Source of the DNA: Rhodocollybia butyracea
Lineage: Eukaryota > Basidiomycota > Agaricomycetes > Agaricales > Omphalotaceae
Length of the DNA: 64,000 bases
Assembly: GCA_015501585.1 (NCBI GenBank)
Contig: JADNRY010000193.1
Span: 1 to 64,000 of the forward strand
Direction: 5' to 3'
Part shown: piece by piece, positions 1 to 10,839 of the stretch
Position numbering within the stretch: position 1 is the first letter of the stretch
Layout of the letters: each line of letters begins with the position of its first letter
The notes under the pieces: model-generated
Seen by the model: the letters and a program-made list of their open reading frames with translations, nothing else
Databases searched by the model: none
Told to the model about the DNA's origin: nothing
Translations under genes and position numbers: made by a program

Positions 1-479
1 AGAACAGAAAACTTCGAAACAGATGGGCTGATTGGACAAGAGCAGGAAGGTTGGCCGATAACGAGGATGCACTAATGCAAGGAATGGATGACCTCGCTAC
101 GAGTTGGATTACTTTAGAAGAGATTTAGCGAGCTATTTCGATGCTGTTCAGTCGGGATGTGTAGGATTCGTAGCACTTCATGGAAAATTATTTGTGGTGG
201 AAGGATGGAATAGGTCCAAAGAGCAAGGAACCGTCAGTCTTGTTATTATGAAAATGTGTCCATCCCGGCTGATCTAGCTTTATAGAACCAATGGTTCCAC
301 TTCGAAGCAACCGATGTCGCTGGGTCAGAGGAAACATTGGTATGCGATGTCCATTAGGGAGCTTGAGTGTTTCCACAACGGTTTTACAATCGCATGGTGG
401 AGCACTCCTCCAAATAGCGGTTACATTGGAAGGTGAGACAGCTACACCATTTGATAAAGTCACTGAAATCATAGTTATG
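1..479. other. no gene recognised
   Basis: Only short discontinuous open frames are present and none resembles a known protein. It may be the decayed 5' end of the KDZ-associated pseudogene that follows. Confidence 0.4.
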
Positions 480-2896
480 CCTAGGCCCGTGCCCTCAAGT
501 GATACTTTTTGCTAAGGAAAGACTCGGAATTGACGTTGTGCGTGCCGTCCATTGTTTTTCCGTTGCAAAAGCAAAAAGCTGTGTTGGGATGTCCAACCGA
601 ACCGTAGTTATCCACGAAGGATCTGACATGGGGGATGGAACTTGGCGTTGCTCAAAACGCGAAGGCGAAAATTGTGTTCATATTTTGGCAGCTAGAAGGT
701 ACATGCGGAAGGAGCAAAACGTCGATAGTGATGACGAGGGTGAACTTGAAGGAAATGAGCATGTTCATAACGGTACCAACGGAATAGATATATGTAAGTC
801 GTGTCCAGTGGAGCATGGCTTGCGATGATGCTGAGAAATGCTTTCTAGCAACACAGAAACAAACTTCCCAACGCGAAATGCGTGCAGTTTTCCCATCTGC
901 CGGTGCTTGTGCCTCGATGGGCGAGTCTTCCAAATGACAAGAGGGCGTATGACCAGCCAGCACCATTAACCTCAGCTCCAGGAGTACTCAAGTGCAACAG
1001 AGTGCTTCGTGCGCATGTATTGACGGAAAACGAGCCTACTATGACCCCTTGCAAGCAACCACTGTGCGAGAGTGTACGGTGTACACACTCATGGAGCCGT
1101 ATCAGACCACAATTGAACTACAAGTCTGTCCTCGGTGTCCACCGGAAAGTAGACGTTATATTGGTCCTGACCTTCGCACAAGGGGAATATTCAACTACAA
1201 TAACTCTGCGCTTTTCAGCCACAGCTGCTGAAATGAATATATCAGCGCGTTCACAAGCTCCGAGACTCCCATCGAACCATGGGTGCAGCAAACTGCGAGA
1301 AGATATGAAGATGTAAAGGCAGGAAACGCCTTCGTGGGAGGAGGCTCTTTCGGGCAGCATGGTTTGCCTATGTTCGACTGATGAGCTTGGAGAACGACAA
1401 ATGCTGCCCGAGGTGCGGAGACCACCCAGAGAGCGTAATTTGGGATGGGGTTTCGATCGCATTTGGTAGGAAACATGTAAACACAGGTTTACAGCCGCCG
1501 ACGGTCTCATCTCCAGACGCGCCACGAAGAAGTAGTAAGTCAGCGCCGGGACAGCAATGGCTACACAATGGGAAAAGGCGTAAGGAGCTGCGTGACTGGC
1601 TACACAACGGTGGGCTAAAGACTGCAGTCCCCGCAAGGGCAGAGGAAGAAGGAGGACACGAGCCAAGGAGGAAGAAAAAGAGCTTAAGGCAGCGATACAA
1701 CGGGTGCAGGCATTCCCCGAATTGGAGAAGTGGTTGAGTGAGCAAGACGTGCATCTGGGTAATATATTCAAGAAGAGATTGGGATGGGATGCTGTTGGAG
1801 AGGATAAAAAATGCGTCCACAACGGGAGTATCAGACACTTTTCGAAATTGTGAGTGTGAAGAAACGGTGAAAGCGCAAGCTACTGATCGCTAGGCTCTCC
1901 TCTAGTTATGTGCCGAGGAGTCTGCAATGCAAACGCTAAATAGGGTGGGATGCAAATCACTAAGACCTTTGTCAGGCATCCGGTGAAAGAAAATGCGCGT
2001 GGGCTTGCTTGTATTCCGATGTTATTCAAAATCCTAGAACGAGAGCAGTACGAAAAGGGTATATACTCCAAGGAAACATTGGGTTTATGTAACTGGATCT
2101 ACAAACGCGGAACCGATGTACTAGGAACGATCCTAGCCACAAATACCGAACCGCTGCCCCAGATTAAGCGCTGCTGGGTTTGATAAGGAAGGTTCCTTCT
2201 CTGAGATTCGAGAATGGGAGAGGGTGAGTGAAATGGTGCGAGGAATTATTCATAACTCACTAGTCCCAGACTGGATGTTATTACAGTCTTCCCAAGATCC
2301 GTGAGCGTCCTCGATATCCCGGATTTCCGCACGACGGTAAGGCAGATGCGAAAAAAGAACAAATCGGCTGTCGGAAGTATTACGATGAATACTCACAAAA
2401 GCGACTCACAGGCGGGATAATGGCTTGCTGGTGTACACATAGCATCTGCTATGGATTCCACTGTATCCCATTGGGTGAAGGTAGAAACGATGTGTTCTCA
2501 GCCTTGATAACACGGTGGCCAAAAGCACCGACGCGTGTTGTGTATGATTACGCCTGTGCATTGGGCCCATACTGTTGGAACCGAGAACCTGAGTTCTTCG
2601 CCGAAACACAGTTTGTGGTTGATGGTTTTCACTCAACAGGACACTCCAAGTGCTCATCGTCAGCTTTCTTGAAGACATATGCGGACGTGAATCCAACGCT
2701 AGCAGGAATAAATTCCAGTGCAGCCGAATGCGGAAACAGTGGACTCGGTAGAATTCGGAAATCGGTGAGTTATATGGGTCAAGCGCGAGCAATTCTTTAT
2801 TGCTGGGTCTTCATTTCTATCTGGAACCGAATTCGAATAAGGAAGATGAAGGAAAGAGAGGCAGGACTGGGAAACACGCCTACCAAGTTTTTATAG
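480..2896 (+). pseudogene. KDZ-transposon-associated cysteine-cluster protein, frameshifted relic
   Basis: Fragments in all three plus frames line up in order with the large Agaricomycete proteins annotated as CxC5/CxC6-like cysteine clusters associated with KDZ transposases. Visible pieces are a SDMGDGTW / CSKREGENCVHI segment (about 620-690), a CPRCPPESRRYIGPDLRT segment (about 1120-1180), a CCPRCGDHPESVIWDG segment (about 1400-1450), LGNIFKKRLGWD (about 1755-1795), and a longer C-terminal block at 2370-2850 with GGIMACWCTHSICYGFHCIP, the acidic stretch VVYDYACALGPYC, HSTGHSKCS, and NSSAAECGNSGLGRIRKSVS. At least five frame changes separate these blocks, so no full product can be made. Family recognition is from memory of motif order. 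The function of intact members is not established; they accompany KDZ DNA transposons. Confidence is high that this is a relic and moderate on the family name. Confidence 0.75.
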
Positions 2897-3079
2897 TTAT
2901 TCAATGTATACGCTTCCCACCTCCTCCCGAACCTTCCGGGACCATCAGTTATCGTTCCTACCCGCGATCAAGTTGACCGACAGCAAACTTCTGCTGTCTG
3001 AAAGGGATTTCTGGATACACTAAGCTGACCGACAGCAGACTTCTGCTGTCTGCAAGGGAATTGCTGAGGATATCTGAAT

Positions 3080-3971
3080 AGCGGAGAATTGCTGGACGGA
3101 CCAGGTCGATCGACAGCAAACCTCTGCTGTCTGCATGTAATCCAGCCAGCAGGAGATTTCTGGATACGGTAGGCTGACCGGCAGCAAACTTCTGCTGTCT
3201 GCATGGGAATTGCTGAGGATATCTGAATAGGTGCGTCGCCGTTGGTCGAAATACCATATAGAGTTGTCGAGGCCACGAGAGCGGACGTAACTGGAGCAAA
3301 GAACAGTGTATCCAGATAGATGGGACAGATACCCAATCTAAAGGCACGGAGGGCACACCTCTGCGCGAGAAAGAGACAAGGAAGTAAGCGCCCGTTTAAC
3401 AGCGCTTAACCTAGTCCGGGAGATAAGATTCCCTGAGATAAGACTCATTGAGCTATTATTCAGAAAGCAGAGGTTTGCTGGGTATATCCCACTGATCTAC
3501 CGCAAATATCTGCAGCCTGTATCTATAATCCATCTAGCAAGGGATTGCAGCTGGCTGACAGCGGAGGTTGGTTCGACGGCATGCCTCTGCTGTCTTAATC
3601 AAATAATCTTATCTACTCCCGTTAACAACATTGTTAAGCGCTGTGAAACGGGCGCTTACTTCCTTGTCTCTTTCTCGCGCAGAGGTGTGCCCTCCGTGCC
3701 TTTAGATTGGGTATCTGTCCCATCGATCTGGATACACTGGCTCTTTGCTCCAGTTACGTCCGCTCCTGTGACCTCCGACAGCTATATATAGTATTTCGAC
3801 CAACGGCGACGCACCTATACAGATATCCTCAGCAATTCCCATGCAGACAGCAGAAGTTTGCTGCCGGTCAGCCTAGTGTATCCAGAAATCTCCTGCTGGT
3901 TGGATTCTACATGCAGATAGCAGAGGATTGCTGTCGATCGACCTGGTCGGTCCAGCAATTCTCCGCTGGGT
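3080..3971. repeat. large inverted repeat (foldback) within hairpin array 1
   Basis: The left arm, about 3080-3410, is the reverse complement of the right arm, about 3633-3971, with only scattered mismatches and small indels. The inner ends read AGCGCTTAAC (3401-3410) and GTTAAGCGCT (3633-3642). The loop between them is about 222 bp. The arms contain the hairpin motifs plus a shared non-hairpin core carrying AAGTAAGCGCCCGTTT and GAAAGAGACAAGGAAG. The structure resembles a foldback or MITE-like element, but no transposase or clear target duplication was seen. Confidence 0.85.
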
Positions 3972-4254
3972 ACATTTGAATATACAGCAGACGTTTGCGG
4001 TCGACCACTTGATTTGTCCCACTGCTGACTAGTTTTTATAATTATATCCAGATACTGGAGATGCTACCTGAGGCCGGGTCCATGATCTACTCTATCCCCA
4101 TACACTACTAGGTAGGTGTTTATGTTGGCTTGGCTACTGGATAGTATTCTAACTCTGAACATGCTGTCGGCGAGCATCCTCGTGTATCCAGCAATCCTCT
4201 GCCGACTGCGTCTTATTTTCAGACAGCAGAGGCTTGCTAGATGGATTCTATATC

Positions 4255-4430
4255 CAGACAGCAGAGGTTTGCGATCGACTGGCGGGATATACCCAGCAAA
4301 CTTCTGCTGTCTGAATATAGAACCCAGCCAGCAGTTGCTGTCACCCACAGACAGCAGAGGTTTGCGGTTGACCAGCGGGATATACCCAGCAAACTTCTGC
4401 TGTCTGAATATAGAACCCAGCCAGCAGAGG
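4255..4430. repeat. 93-bp tandem duplication inside array 1
   Basis: A segment starting CAGACAGCAGAGGTTTGCG at 4255 recurs at 4348 with the same continuation: GGCGGGATATACCCAGCAAA or a close variant, then TGTCTGAATATAGAACCCAG. The repeat period is 93 bp. A third partial copy starts near 4422. Confidence 0.85.
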
Positions 4431-4643
4431 TTTGCGGTCGACCAGCCTAGTCTATCCAGCAATCCCCTGCTGACTGCCATCCACGAAAGGCTTGCCGACT
4501 GTGTAAAACGGCAATCCCTCGCTGTTCAAATATATTGGGCGCAGCAATATTGTGCTGAACATTCTGCCTCTTAAAACGTCGTGCTGTCAGTTCCAAAATC
4601 GAAATTGAGGGTGTAGGTCAGAATACGGGCAAAGTATGACACT

Positions 4644-5181
4644 TTAGGACATATAAACGTTCGCGATAACTTCAAGGTCCAGAAGCTCCTCCTCAATCTC
4701 CCCCAGTGCCTTCACACGAAAGTCCAAGTATGCAAGGGAGTCCTTTATTTCCTCCATCTCCCTTTTCATTTCACATAGCCTTTCCCTCAACTCCTTTCGC
4801 TCCCTTGTTGTCGTCGCTTTCTCAATTTGTAGATCAGCTTTCCTGTTCGTGATTTGTTGTCCGGTGAAGCTTGGGAGCTTTTTCCCCTGATTTTCTGCGT
4901 TCTTGGAACACATATACACTGAAATAAAGAGATTAATCAGCTCGAAATTCTTTCATTCAGCTACCATGGCAAAACTAACACTGTCCACTCGCCCAAACAG
5001 TTGTAGAAAGTCCATCCATGGACTTATCCCTGTTGATGCTGCCTTCCCAGCTGATTTCCGCTTCTTCCAAGTCTGCTCGTATCCCAAGGAGCATTTCTTG
5101 CCTCCTTCGCTTACTTCCGTCTACTTGTGCTCCTTCCTTGTGATCCATTTCTGAAAACACATTGTGAATTTCCAGTATCAT
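4644..5181 (-). CDS. hypothetical coiled-coil protein, two exons
   Basis: Exon 1 runs 5181-4980 and exon 2 runs 4918-4644, around an intron at 4979-4919 with donor GTTAGT and acceptor TTTCAG. Joining them keeps one frame and removes the TAG that ends exon 1. The predicted product is about 158 residues. Its second half is strongly charged with heptad-like spacing (RKELRERLCEMKREMEEI), so a coiled coil is likely. The first ATG in frame is at 5181; the frame stays open upstream to about 5220, so an extra 5' exon is possible. No family was recognised. The gene lies between two hairpin-repeat arrays. Confidence 0.5.
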
Positions 5182-5279
5182 CGCTACATAGAATTCACGC
5201 ACCTGTGTACCCAAGAACAAGTATGAAAAATTGCAAGTAAGGGACTGAAAAGCGAGCCGTAAATCCTCCCTGGCTAGGT

Positions 5280-6260
5280 TTGATTTCCCATAGCAACCCG
5301 CTGCTGTCTGAAATTAAATTCCAGCCAGCAAGGGTTTGCTGTAAATACATACATCCAGCAATCCTGCTCTAGCTGGATTTGGATACGAATCGTGATAAGT
5401 TAGCACATCCAGCATTTTTCTGCCAACTTAGCAGAGGTATGCTGCTACATGCAGAAGCACATCCAGCATTTCTCCGCTGGCTGTATTTTAAATTCAGACA
5501 GCAGAGATTTCCTGTTGGCGCCGAAGAACATCCAGCATTTTTCTGCTAGCTTGGATTTTGTAGTCAGTAAAGGTTTGCTATTCGGCGCGGAAGCACATCC
5601 AGCATAGGTACATCCAGAAATTCTCCGCTGGTTAAATTTTACAGCGAGCGTTTGCTGTCGGCTGGGATGGTACGCACAGCAATTCTTCGCTGGCTGGACT
5701 CCACAGCAAGTGTTTGCTGTCGGCTAGGAAGGTACATCCAGCAATTTTCCGCTGGTTGGATTTTACAGCGAGCGTTTGCTGTCGGCTGGGATGGTACGCC
5801 CAGCAATTCTCCGCTGGCTGGAGTTCGCAGCAAGCGTTTGCTGTCAGCGAGGAAGGTACATCCAGCAATTCTCCGCTGGCTGTATTTCACAGCGAGCATT
5901 TGCTGTCGGCTAGGTAGCAACAATCCGCTGGTTAAATTGAATCCAGATAGCGAGAGTTTGCCGCCAATACCTAGCAATCCTCTGCTGGTTAAGTTTTGAC
6001 TCCAGATAGTGAGAGTTTGCCGTCAATACCCAGCAATCCTCTGCCGGTAAAATTTTAAATCCAGATACCCAGTCCCTGCCATGTCTTAACGGTCTTAGCT
6101 GCCCACAGTCGTCTCTATTCAGTATATATCGCTTTGGCCATGTACGTAACTGCGCGCTCGTCTGTTGATAATATTAATCATAATTAATTTCAAATGGACA
6201 GCAATACTCCGCTGGCCGTTTTAGAGTGCAGACAGCGGCAAGGATAGCAGAGATCTGCTG
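5280..6260. repeat. short-hairpin repeat array 2
   Basis: The same two palindromes as in array 1 recur at roughly 30-bp intervals, in forms such as CCAGCAATTCTCCGCTGG, CATCCAGCATTTTTCTGC and ACAGCGAGCGTTTGCTGT. Copies are degenerate at 5280-5600 and 5930-6260 and most regular at 5605-5925. The overlapping open frames on both strands between 5632 and 5999 translate the repeat itself and are not taken as genes. Confidence 0.85.
5605..5925. repeat. about 62-bp tandem repeat, roughly five copies
   Basis: Each unit contains one CCAGCAATTCTCCGCTGG-type hairpin, one ACAGCGAGCGTTTGCTGT-type hairpin and a linker GGCTNGGANGGTAC. Successive linkers lie about 62 bp apart. Units alternate between GATGGTACGC and GAAGGTACAT linkers, suggesting that a two-unit block was duplicated. 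Confidence 0.85.
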
Positions 6261-6758
6261 TTGGCTTGGGTCCACAGACTCGTTTCCACAGACTTGCAGC
6301 AAGAACTTGCCGCGTCTCATGAATATTCCAGCAGACATATGCTATTCTGTCAGCTTTATCTACATTGTTTGCCCTAAGTATGTGTAACGTTACTTTAAGA
6401 GAGTAAGGAACGCAGGCGGGACCCGAGCTGATGGTCAGCCGACCCTCATATTTACGTGCGTTGTACACTGTTTGGTCTGGTTCTCGCAAAGTCTATATCT
6501 GGATAAACCCTAACCTTAGAAGACCTGAAAGGTCCTCGCTAACCTTATGGATCCTCTGGAATCGCAGCTGCGGATCATCCTACGTGACCTCAACTAGTAC
6601 TCTTAATTTACTTTTCAGGCTCCAGCTATGAGTGAGAACACAATAATAATTATAGTATGGGCGTGCTATGCAAACTATTTATTCTAGTCAAATTCTTTCG
6701 GTCTTGCTTTCGGTTTATTACAGGCTTAGACCAATTGCTGATATGCCGATCAACTATA
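6261..6758. other. no gene recognised
   Basis: Short open frames only. The tract separates the hairpin array from the 3' end of the first methyltransferase-like gene. Confidence 0.5.
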
Positions 6759-7643
6759 TCACCAAATGTATGGTACAATTCGATAAGGAACACTTTTCTT
6801 GTATTGGAGGTACGCTGGGCCCATGCTCTCAGTTTGTTCGATGAGGTGTTCCTGATGATACAACGCGTCAATGGCAGCACAAATTAAACATGGGATGGCT
6901 TACTTCAACAGAGATCTTGTAAACGAACGCGCTTGCACAAACGGCCATACTGATCAAGGGAAGCCAAGACCAATAGGCTACAGAGAGAAGACCCAATTGT
7001 GCCAGAGCCATGCTAAAGGAAAGCAATTGAGTGAGACTAGGCTCGAGTACAAGTTAGCTACTTACGCATAGATTGGGTGGCGGATAACAGAAAATGGTCC
7101 GGAAGACACAACCTCCCCATTCTTCCTGGGCTTAAGAACAAGTTCAGAATGAAATAAACGAGGAACGATTCGACCGAACATACTGCTATGAAATGGAACT
7201 GCTTTCCTAAAGCTTTCACAATCGCCTTATACCACCAAATAGTGGCCACAAGACCAAGAGCCGCAGCTATCCGGGTCCAACCTTTCATTTCAGCGTTTAT
7301 CGGAATATCCAGTGCGGATCGAGTATACCACTCTGGTTGCTGCATTTTGTTAGAAAAGACACCGGCAAGGTACGAGAGAGGAGTAGCGACGGTTGGTATA
7401 GCGTGCAGAGGTGTAACAAGTCGCCCCATTAGCGTTGTCGGTGAAGCCATAATTTCGCCTCCTTCTTTTTGGGATTTCGCTAGCATTTTTTGTTGTCGAG
7501 AGGCTGTTGGATATCAATACGATAGATAAAAAGAAGAGACAAAAGTCCTCACCGATGGTGGTAAAGGTCAATATGGTTAAAGCAGATACCAGGACTTCAA
7601 TACTCTGCGCACAAGAAACGTGAATTCCTGCGAGATAGATCAT
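6759..7643 (-). CDS. isoprenylcysteine methyltransferase-like membrane protein, copy 1
   Basis: Five exons can be joined in frame: 7643-7553, 7503-7184, 7130-7066, 7012-6904 and 6851-6759, giving about 225 residues. The junctions show donors GTGAGG, GTATGT, GTAAGT and GTAAGC. The protein has several hydrophobic segments, the motif SSGPFSVIRHPIYA in exon 3 and the C-terminus KKSVPYRIVPYIW. These match the ICMT family pattern GPY..VRHP.Y and VPYRLIP. Family members methylate prenylated C-terminal cysteines in the ER membrane; many fungal relatives have unknown substrates, so the activity is inferred. Exon lengths equal those of the paralogue at 10840-11754 except in exon 1. The acidic pair seen just before the C-terminal segment in the paralogue (IEDH) is replaced here by IEQT, so catalytic competence is uncertain. 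Confidence 0.85.
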
Positions 7644-7887
7644 CTTGGTGTGACGTCGTATCGTTAATCGAAAGGGAGGGAGGGAGGAAGAAGGTGGGTT
7701 CCTGTTATAAAGATCAGCCGGAGGCCCGAAGTTCATAATACATGCTGCGGCATGCAGCAAATTCACCCTGAACTCAACGTGAACAGTTTCAAATTCCTAT
7801 ATTTAGTAATAAACCTCGTCTGATGTGACTCTAGTCTTAACTGTGACCAGACGCGCAGAGCCCAACGCGTACTCTCTTTCTTCCCTC

Positions 7888-8641
7888 ATGGCTAATAAAA
7901 CAGAAGAGGGACTTGCTGGCAGTCTTGAACATACAGCATTGAATGGCCAGAAAACGCGTCAACGGGCACCCACAAAGCTCAAAAACCGGCGGGCGGTGCG
8001 GTGGTATGTTATATTGTTGGCAGTGGCTTTCTTATCGCTTGCACGCGTTAAGTACGCGCAGCCAACGCGCAGCGGTAAGGTGACCGGCGACTTAAGTCCG
8101 GATATGATATCAAATATCGTATACTTATGACGTGAACTTGCTATACTGTGAACGGAACATACCTGGTTTTCAGGTGCTACGGTGAATGTCCCCAGCGTTC
8201 TTCACACATGGAGACGAGGGTTATATCTGCTGCAGGAGAGACTCTCGCTTCATGGGTCTGGAAAGAACTTAGGTCCGACAAACTTACCCTTGGAAAAGCG
8301 GCTCCGGTATCAATGAATACTTGGTTGAGGAAAAGCACGATTCCCTTCCACGGGTGCGTTGTTTTAATTTCACTTTTGGTCTGTTCCTTCCTTACATATT
8401 TTTTCAAAATACTATAGTAGCCTACTCCGTCCCCACCCACAATGGAAAGGCCACACGGTATCCCCCAAATATCACATTCCCTCAACATTCCCTCTTTCTC
8501 GTTCTCGTTTCTGATGTACGACTTACTCCAGAAGAGATACTACTAGAATCGGGTATACATCCTACTATCCCAGCAAAATTAGTGGTCGCTGCAGCAGGCA
8601 AATCGAAGTCTTTAATAAATCTAGTGCTATTTATTGTTTAA
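7888..8641 (+). other. possible small multi-exon gene, unresolved
   Basis: An ATG at 7888 opens a frame with a basic stretch and one transmembrane helix (WYVILLAVAFLSLA). Further on, a frame at about 8200-8360 reads ETLASWVWKELRSDKLTLG and WLRKSTIPFHG, followed by a GTGCGT donor-like site; this resembles the fungal DUF6593 pattern. A frame to 8641 could be a last exon. I could not join the three pieces with consistent splice phases, so this may be two decayed genes or no gene. It lies between the first methyltransferase-like gene and the seven-helix gene. Confidence 0.25.
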
Positions 8642-8671
8642 TTTATAACTTGTTTATAACAGTTAAACTAT

Positions 8672-10012
8672 TCAAGAACTACCGACAGAGAGTTCGTTTG
8701 AAGTGGCAGTTGAGTCTGAGTGGGCATTCTTACTCAACTCCTGCCCCTCCTGGGCCCTGGCCAGCGTGGCATGGACAGTTTCAGTTACAGGAGAGCTATG
8801 CTGATTTATCAAAATGATCACCGCAACTGGATACCACGCCTAACAAATTTAATTTTTGATCAGTTGATTTCAGAAGCAAATTAAAGAAGAGAACGCACAA
8901 TAGAAACACAACCGATGGCAGAAATGAGATAAAAGATATTGTCAAATCCACTCTTACTAGATGTATGAGTATTTATCAGAAGAGTGACAGTGTAGGCCAT
9001 CTGTATTGCGCAATATATTGCGCCTGATTCAATTAATAGGAGTAGGGTATTCTGAACCCTACTTCTTTTGTAGATGCCAACTTGCGTCATGAGAAGGTGG
9101 TGATTCCTGGATGAAACTATAAAAAACGATAGCCGCGCGCCACGTAAGATGACTTACCGTGCCTTCAGTGCAATCAATCCCGTGGCAAACATGTTTACTA
9201 TCAGTGATATTAATCCTGATAACCAGCCCATGACTTTGGAACCGGGACCAAGGGTTTTTTGTAACTTCGAGATTTACCAAGATGCAATTAGAAATATTGA
9301 TTCCTATGTGGCGTATGGGGTCAGTAATATGGACCATGAATTTTTGTGTATGCACCAATATTGACGATTGTGAGAAGAGCAAGTGCAAATTTTGGAAACC
9401 AAGCTCGTTGAAATAGAATCCAGGCCCTCCAGACTACTATAGCGTCACTCAATAGTAACTGGACTATGTTGAGCAGTTGGATGAGGAATCATCACTGCAA
9501 GCTCACATTCATTGTTGCCGGCCATCCCGTCATGTAGACCAATGGTAAAGCTTTTGCCGTCGAACTTTGAACTGATGCATCAAGTCCTCCTTCCCCCCTC
9601 GTCGGCTTTATTTTCGCGAAATCGAATCGGTCATCAATCAGATAGTTTGACCAAACGCAAGTGACCATCCAGCCGAAAGTGATGAGAGTCACAAGCAGGC
9701 AAGCGAAAAGCACGATCCTGTTCTGAGTCCAGGATTGTTCCTATCAAGACAAAATGAAATGGATGTGTCGATTACAAGTTGATTAGCTAGGTCTGAAAGA
9801 TCATTCATGTATACCTACACCAGAGGTCGAGTAGCAACGATGATTCCTAGAGCCAGCGCGCCTAGACGAAGTGTGCGATCAACATCTCACATGGTGACAA
9901 CCACAGTTGGGGCATACATACCGATGCCGGCTGAGTATATTATGAGCGCCGCATCATTAAAGTAGGCTGTGGTAGCCAGGGCAGCGATGGCTTGTTGTTC
10001 TTCTGGAGTCAT
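8672..10012 (-). CDS. seven-transmembrane fungal membrane protein
   Basis: Exons join as 10012-9922, 9861-9821, 9740-9507, 9458-9356, about 9233-9158, 9106-8899 and 8839-8672, giving about 306 residues. The product starts MTPEEQQAIAAL and has successive hydrophobic helices. It carries the hallmark LLLSDAIVVWRAWIL after helix 3, then NMFATGLIALKAR, then YPVAVIILINQHSSP with a hydrophilic serine-rich tail. This motif order belongs to a large Agaricomycete family of uncharacterised seven-helix proteins. A sensory or receptor role is often guessed but not shown. Donors GTATGT, GTGTAG, GTGAGC, GTGCAT, GTAAGT and GTGCGT all preserve phase. The least certain boundary is the 5' side of exon 5, where a small extra exon near 9300 is possible. 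The gene lies between two ICMT-like paralogues on the same strand. Confidence 0.8.
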
Positions 10013-10839
10013 ACCGTTATGTGGGAGATGCAGATTATAATCACCTTGTATGACTTTTACTTATAAGCACGATGGTACTGACCGTCCCACTGGGAATGAC
10101 ATTTGACATCCGATGACATTGATGATCTTAGCGCTTTTGATAGTGGTACTACTACAAGGGGCAACCGTCCGATAAGTCCGCGAAAGTAGGCGTCCCTATC
10201 AAAAACGTCGTAAACGATACTCTCCACTGAGAGCTCAAATGGTCGCATCGATGATTTGCATGGTCTATCAACGAAATTAGAGCTATACACAAGCTTGAGA
10301 ACAAGTTCTATGTTGGGCTTGGTAAAGGAGATGCTGGACGCGGCTTTCTGAGAATTTTTCCAGGTTAACGAGAAGGAAGCAAGAAGACAATTAGAAGCTT
10401 GATTTTTTTTCCTGTGTGTTTTAGAAGTTCCTCGAGATCGCAGCCATAATCGAATAGAGCAAAATGATATCTCGAGTACATACCTCGTGTTCACACAACC
10501 AACCCAGAATCAACTTCTTTGTCCTAATTATTGATTGATTATTGACCGTCCCACATGATATACTCTGCGAAAGATCCGAGCAAGGTCGGAAATGAGAAGA
10601 GCGCCTTGGCTATAATTATGGTTCCACTGAAGCCATGAAAGAGCCGGCGCTCATCTATCCACGACCACACAAGATATACCATTGCTTTTTAATATTTCTG
10701 GCCTTGCGGCGCGCTGCCACCGCTACTTAGGCAGTATAGTATCGAAAGGACTTGGGACCTGCCACTGGCAAAATCATAAATACAATAGAATTTTGAGGCG
10801 AGCACATTCTCGTAGCACCATACAAGCTATCGCAGCCAA
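10013..10839. other. intergenic region with an unassigned open frame
   Basis: An open frame on the minus strand at 10057-10494 (145 codons) matches nothing I recognise and has no clear splice partners. The rest is non-coding as far as can be seen. It includes the promoter of the seven-helix gene and the 3' flank of the second methyltransferase-like gene. Confidence 0.4.

Larger units (their letters stand above)
2958..4560. repeat. short-hairpin repeat array 1
   Basis: About 1.6 kb is filled with two recurring imperfect palindromes: CAGCAGAGGTTTGCTG (or its complement CAGCAAACTTCTGCTG) and CCAGCAATTCTCCGCTGG. Each can fold into a 5-bp stem with a 6-8 nt loop. They are joined by semi-conserved spacers such as GTCGATCGACC and GGATATACCC. 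Examples start near 2986, 3028, 3112, 3180, 3849, 3917, 4222, 4259, 4300, 4351 and 4393. Open frames across this tract on both strands (for example 2958-3356 and 3707-3979) follow the repeat and are not convincing genes. Confidence 0.85.

Noticed and set aside
2958..4574. Open frames of 90-150 codons on both strands in hairpin array 1
   Set aside because: They translate the repeat itself (recurring RQQKFA and CRQQ-type words on either strand) and are explained by the palindromic repeats lacking stop codons.
5632..5999. Overlapping frames of 67-115 codons on both strands in hairpin array 2
   Set aside because: Same reason; repeated words on both strands follow the 62-bp period.
5280..6260. 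CRISPR-like appearance of regularly spaced palindromes
   Set aside because: Spacers are themselves repeated and degenerate, and the genome is eukaryotic with introns.
10057..10494. 145-codon minus-strand frame between the seven-helix gene and the second ICMT-like gene
   Set aside because: No domain recognised, no splice partners, and unusual composition; kept only as an unassigned frame.
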